A stretch of 64,000 nucleotides of DNA from Cryoendolithus antarcticus (Eukaryota > Ascomycota > Dothideomycetes > Cladosporiales > Cladosporiaceae): NCBI GenBank assembly GCA_002077065.1, contig NAJO01000058.1:1-64000 (forward strand), written 5' to 3'. The notes under the pieces are model-generated. The model was not told the origin of the DNA and did no database searches. It saw only the letters and a program-made list of their open reading frames with translations. The position numbers and the translations under genes were made by a program. This document shows positions 62,456 to 64,000 of this stretch, piece after piece (position 1 is the first letter of the stretch; the number at the start of each line of letters is the position of its first letter).

Positions 62456-63544
62456 GATTAGCAATCTGGGGCGTATCGACCGCCTGCAGTACGACTGATC
62501 AGGGCAGCTCGACTGAGCAGCTACGATCAATCCACACACACGTGGACACCAGGACAAAATACTCAGTCGTAGCTGGGGCCAGTTTGACGTTCCTCAACGA
62601 CGGCATGTGTCGACGTTCGTTGTCACGAGTTGAGGTTCAAGAGCCCAAGCAATGTAATCGGAGGTATCGACTATCAACGCGTGAGACAGCGGTTGTAGAG
62701 GAGATCCGTAGCCTTCTGATTGCGTTATACGTTCGAGGGCGACGCAAGGCTGAGGCCTGGTGTTGCATCGAAGTTCCTGTAGCGAACTCGCTGTGCCACA
62801 GGTCGACCACTGCCAATTGGGCTCGAATACAGACTGAAGAGCTCTATCGCACGCCAACAAATCTGGTGATTGATGAAAGTAGCGTCTGCGTCGGTTTCTG
62901 TGACACTGATTTGGTGGCAGACCAGCACATTTGCTGACTGTTGACCACGGCAACGGCAGTGCGGGGGGGTTGTCGCACAAGACACTACTCGATGATTCCA
63001 TTTGTGCCGTTGAGCCACGACACGACTGCTACTACTATCTCTAGGCCCATCGCGAGTAGCAATCACGCACTGTTGAGCAGGTATCAGATGGCGGACGCTG
63101 CTGGTCGTCAAGATCGCAGATGTTACTTGATGTTGATGTTGACGTGGAGAGCCCCACTCTTGTGCTGCTGATCGACCACATGCTCCTTACATGACATCAG
63201 GTATTGGTATCCTAGGGAGAGGGAAACTTCTCTCCTCTAGGCGCTAGATCGTGAAGCGACAGAGCATGTCGGATCGCGGTTCGTGACATGCTGACAGATT
63301 AAGGGAGTTCTCGCATCCGCTATACGGCATGTGTCGAATCTGGCCCCAAACGAAACGGACGAGCAAGCTTGCCACAAGCTTCTCAGCCCCGAGCTGAGGT
63401 GCTACGAACGTGGTCGTGTATGTGTACAAAAGTTCGAGCTGTCGCTGAGAGTGTGAACTCCATCCCTCCACTCATGCGCAGTGCAGATCGTAGGGACTCC
63501 ATCAGCGAACATCGACAACCTCATTCGAGGGTTCCCGGCGCAGC
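62456..63544. other. Divergent promoter region, GH17 / P450
   Basis: About 1.1 kb. Open frames around 62.55-63.1 kb occur on both strands and are probably chance. No family signature is seen. Confidence 0.5.
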
Positions 63545-64000
63545 ATGTTCTCAACGTCTACGTTCACGGGCGTGACAGTACTTGTACTTTCCTCATACGC
63601 TGTCTACAGCCTTACAAAGCTGTTCTACCGCATCTTCCTCCATCCTATTGCGCACTTCCCGGGACCTCGACTGGCGGCGGCGACATACCTCTACGAAGCT
63701 TACTACGACGTGTGGAAAGACGGTCAATTCCTTTTCCATCTCGACGCGCTACATGATCAGTACGGCCCAGTCATCCGTGTGTCTCCAGATGAGATCCACG
63801 TGAGAGACTCAGAGTGGTTCCATACACTATACACAGGTCCAGGCCATGTCAGGGACAAATGGGCTCGCTCAATCCGAGCCAATGGCTCACCTGGCGCCGT
63901 GGCGAGTGCTCCCAGTCACGATCACCACAGGCTGCGACGCTCTGCGCTAAACCCCTACTTCTCGAGAAAGGCGATCGACGAGCTAGAGTATGACATTCAG
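63545..64000 (+). CDS. Cytochrome P450, 5' part (cut by window end)
   Basis: The frame from the ATG at 63545 is open for 152 codons to the last base. Residues about 6-24 form the N-terminal membrane anchor (TFTGVTVLVLSSYAVYSLTK), followed by RIFLHPIAHFPGPRLAAAT, the Pro-rich hinge of fungal P450s, then YYDVWKDGQFLFHLDALHDQ, YGPVIRVSPDEIHVRD, and HDHHRLRRSALNPYFSRKAI, the helix-C region with the HxxxR-like pattern that contacts the haem. It would sit in the ER membrane and use a P450 reductase. Haem-binding Cys and I-helix lie beyond the window. Family resembles multifunctional fungal P450s such as trichodiene-oxygenase-like proteins, but the substrate is unknown. Confidence 0.9.
   Translation, partial: MFSTSTFTGVTVLVLSSYAVYSLTKLFYRIFLHPIAHFPGPRLAAATYLYEAYYDVWKDGQFLFHLDALHDQYGPVIRVSPDEIHVRDSEWFHTLYTGPGHVRDKWARSIRANGSPGAVASAPSHDHHRLRRSALNPYFSRKAIDELEYDIQ

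Noticed and set aside
1..64000. CRISPR arrays, rRNA genes, prokaryotic operons, insertion sequences
   Set aside because: The telomere, spliceosomal introns and protein families are fungal; no direct-repeat/spacer array, rRNA segment or transposase was seen on reading through.

Overview
The window is the end of a fungal chromosome. Bases 1-98 are a perfect run of the CCCTAA telomere repeat. Genes carry short (about 48-75 nt) GT-AG introns, moderately high GC and typical filamentous-ascomycete families. The gene content suggests a Dothideomycete, perhaps of the Capnodiales/Mycosphaerellales type; this is inferred from family flavour, not from a marker gene.

Layout. Telomere (1-98) is followed by about 430 bp of TA-rich, RIP-like sequence. 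Then come a PRISE-type SDR reductase (534-1962, -), a cupin (2260-2895, +), a conserved small protein (3156-3917, -), ESCRT-III Snf7 (4351-5161, -) and a two-exon gene read as the telomere-capping CST subunit Ten1 (5660-6134, +). From 7 to 16 kb lies a transport and small-molecule metabolism stretch: ten-exon sugar-type MFS, SDR, DHA2-type MFS with a GC-AG intron, type-B carboxylesterase and an H-type lectin. From 16 to 27 kb are dihydroorotase, a CCCH zinc-finger protein, a neutral ceramidase and a 1248-residue acidic disordered protein.

27-31.9 kb is an accessory patch. A ten-exon Thr-rich secreted protein is flanked by two decayed C-terminal fragments of the same membrane-protein family, with a small hypothetical gene after them. 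31.9-43.6 kb is mostly housekeeping: a methyltransferase-like gene with an in-frame TAA, pirin, Ctf18, an Rrn5-like factor, a hypothetical protein, an I9 proteinase inhibitor and mitochondrial 2-methylcitrate dehydratase.

43.9-49.1 kb is the most unusual region. It holds three copies of a roughly 320-residue ankyrin module, one in a single-unit gene without an obvious ATG and two in a tandem-duplicated gene. These flank a secreted-protein pseudogene with four in-frame stops. 50-64 kb holds an Arg/Glu-rich 1048-residue protein, a small protein, a 902-residue ankyrin-bearing protein, a membrane-anchored GH17 glucanase and the 5' part of a cytochrome P450 cut by the window edge.

Exon boundaries were worked out by hand from splice signals and frame continuity. 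No database search was run, so family names rest on recognised motifs.
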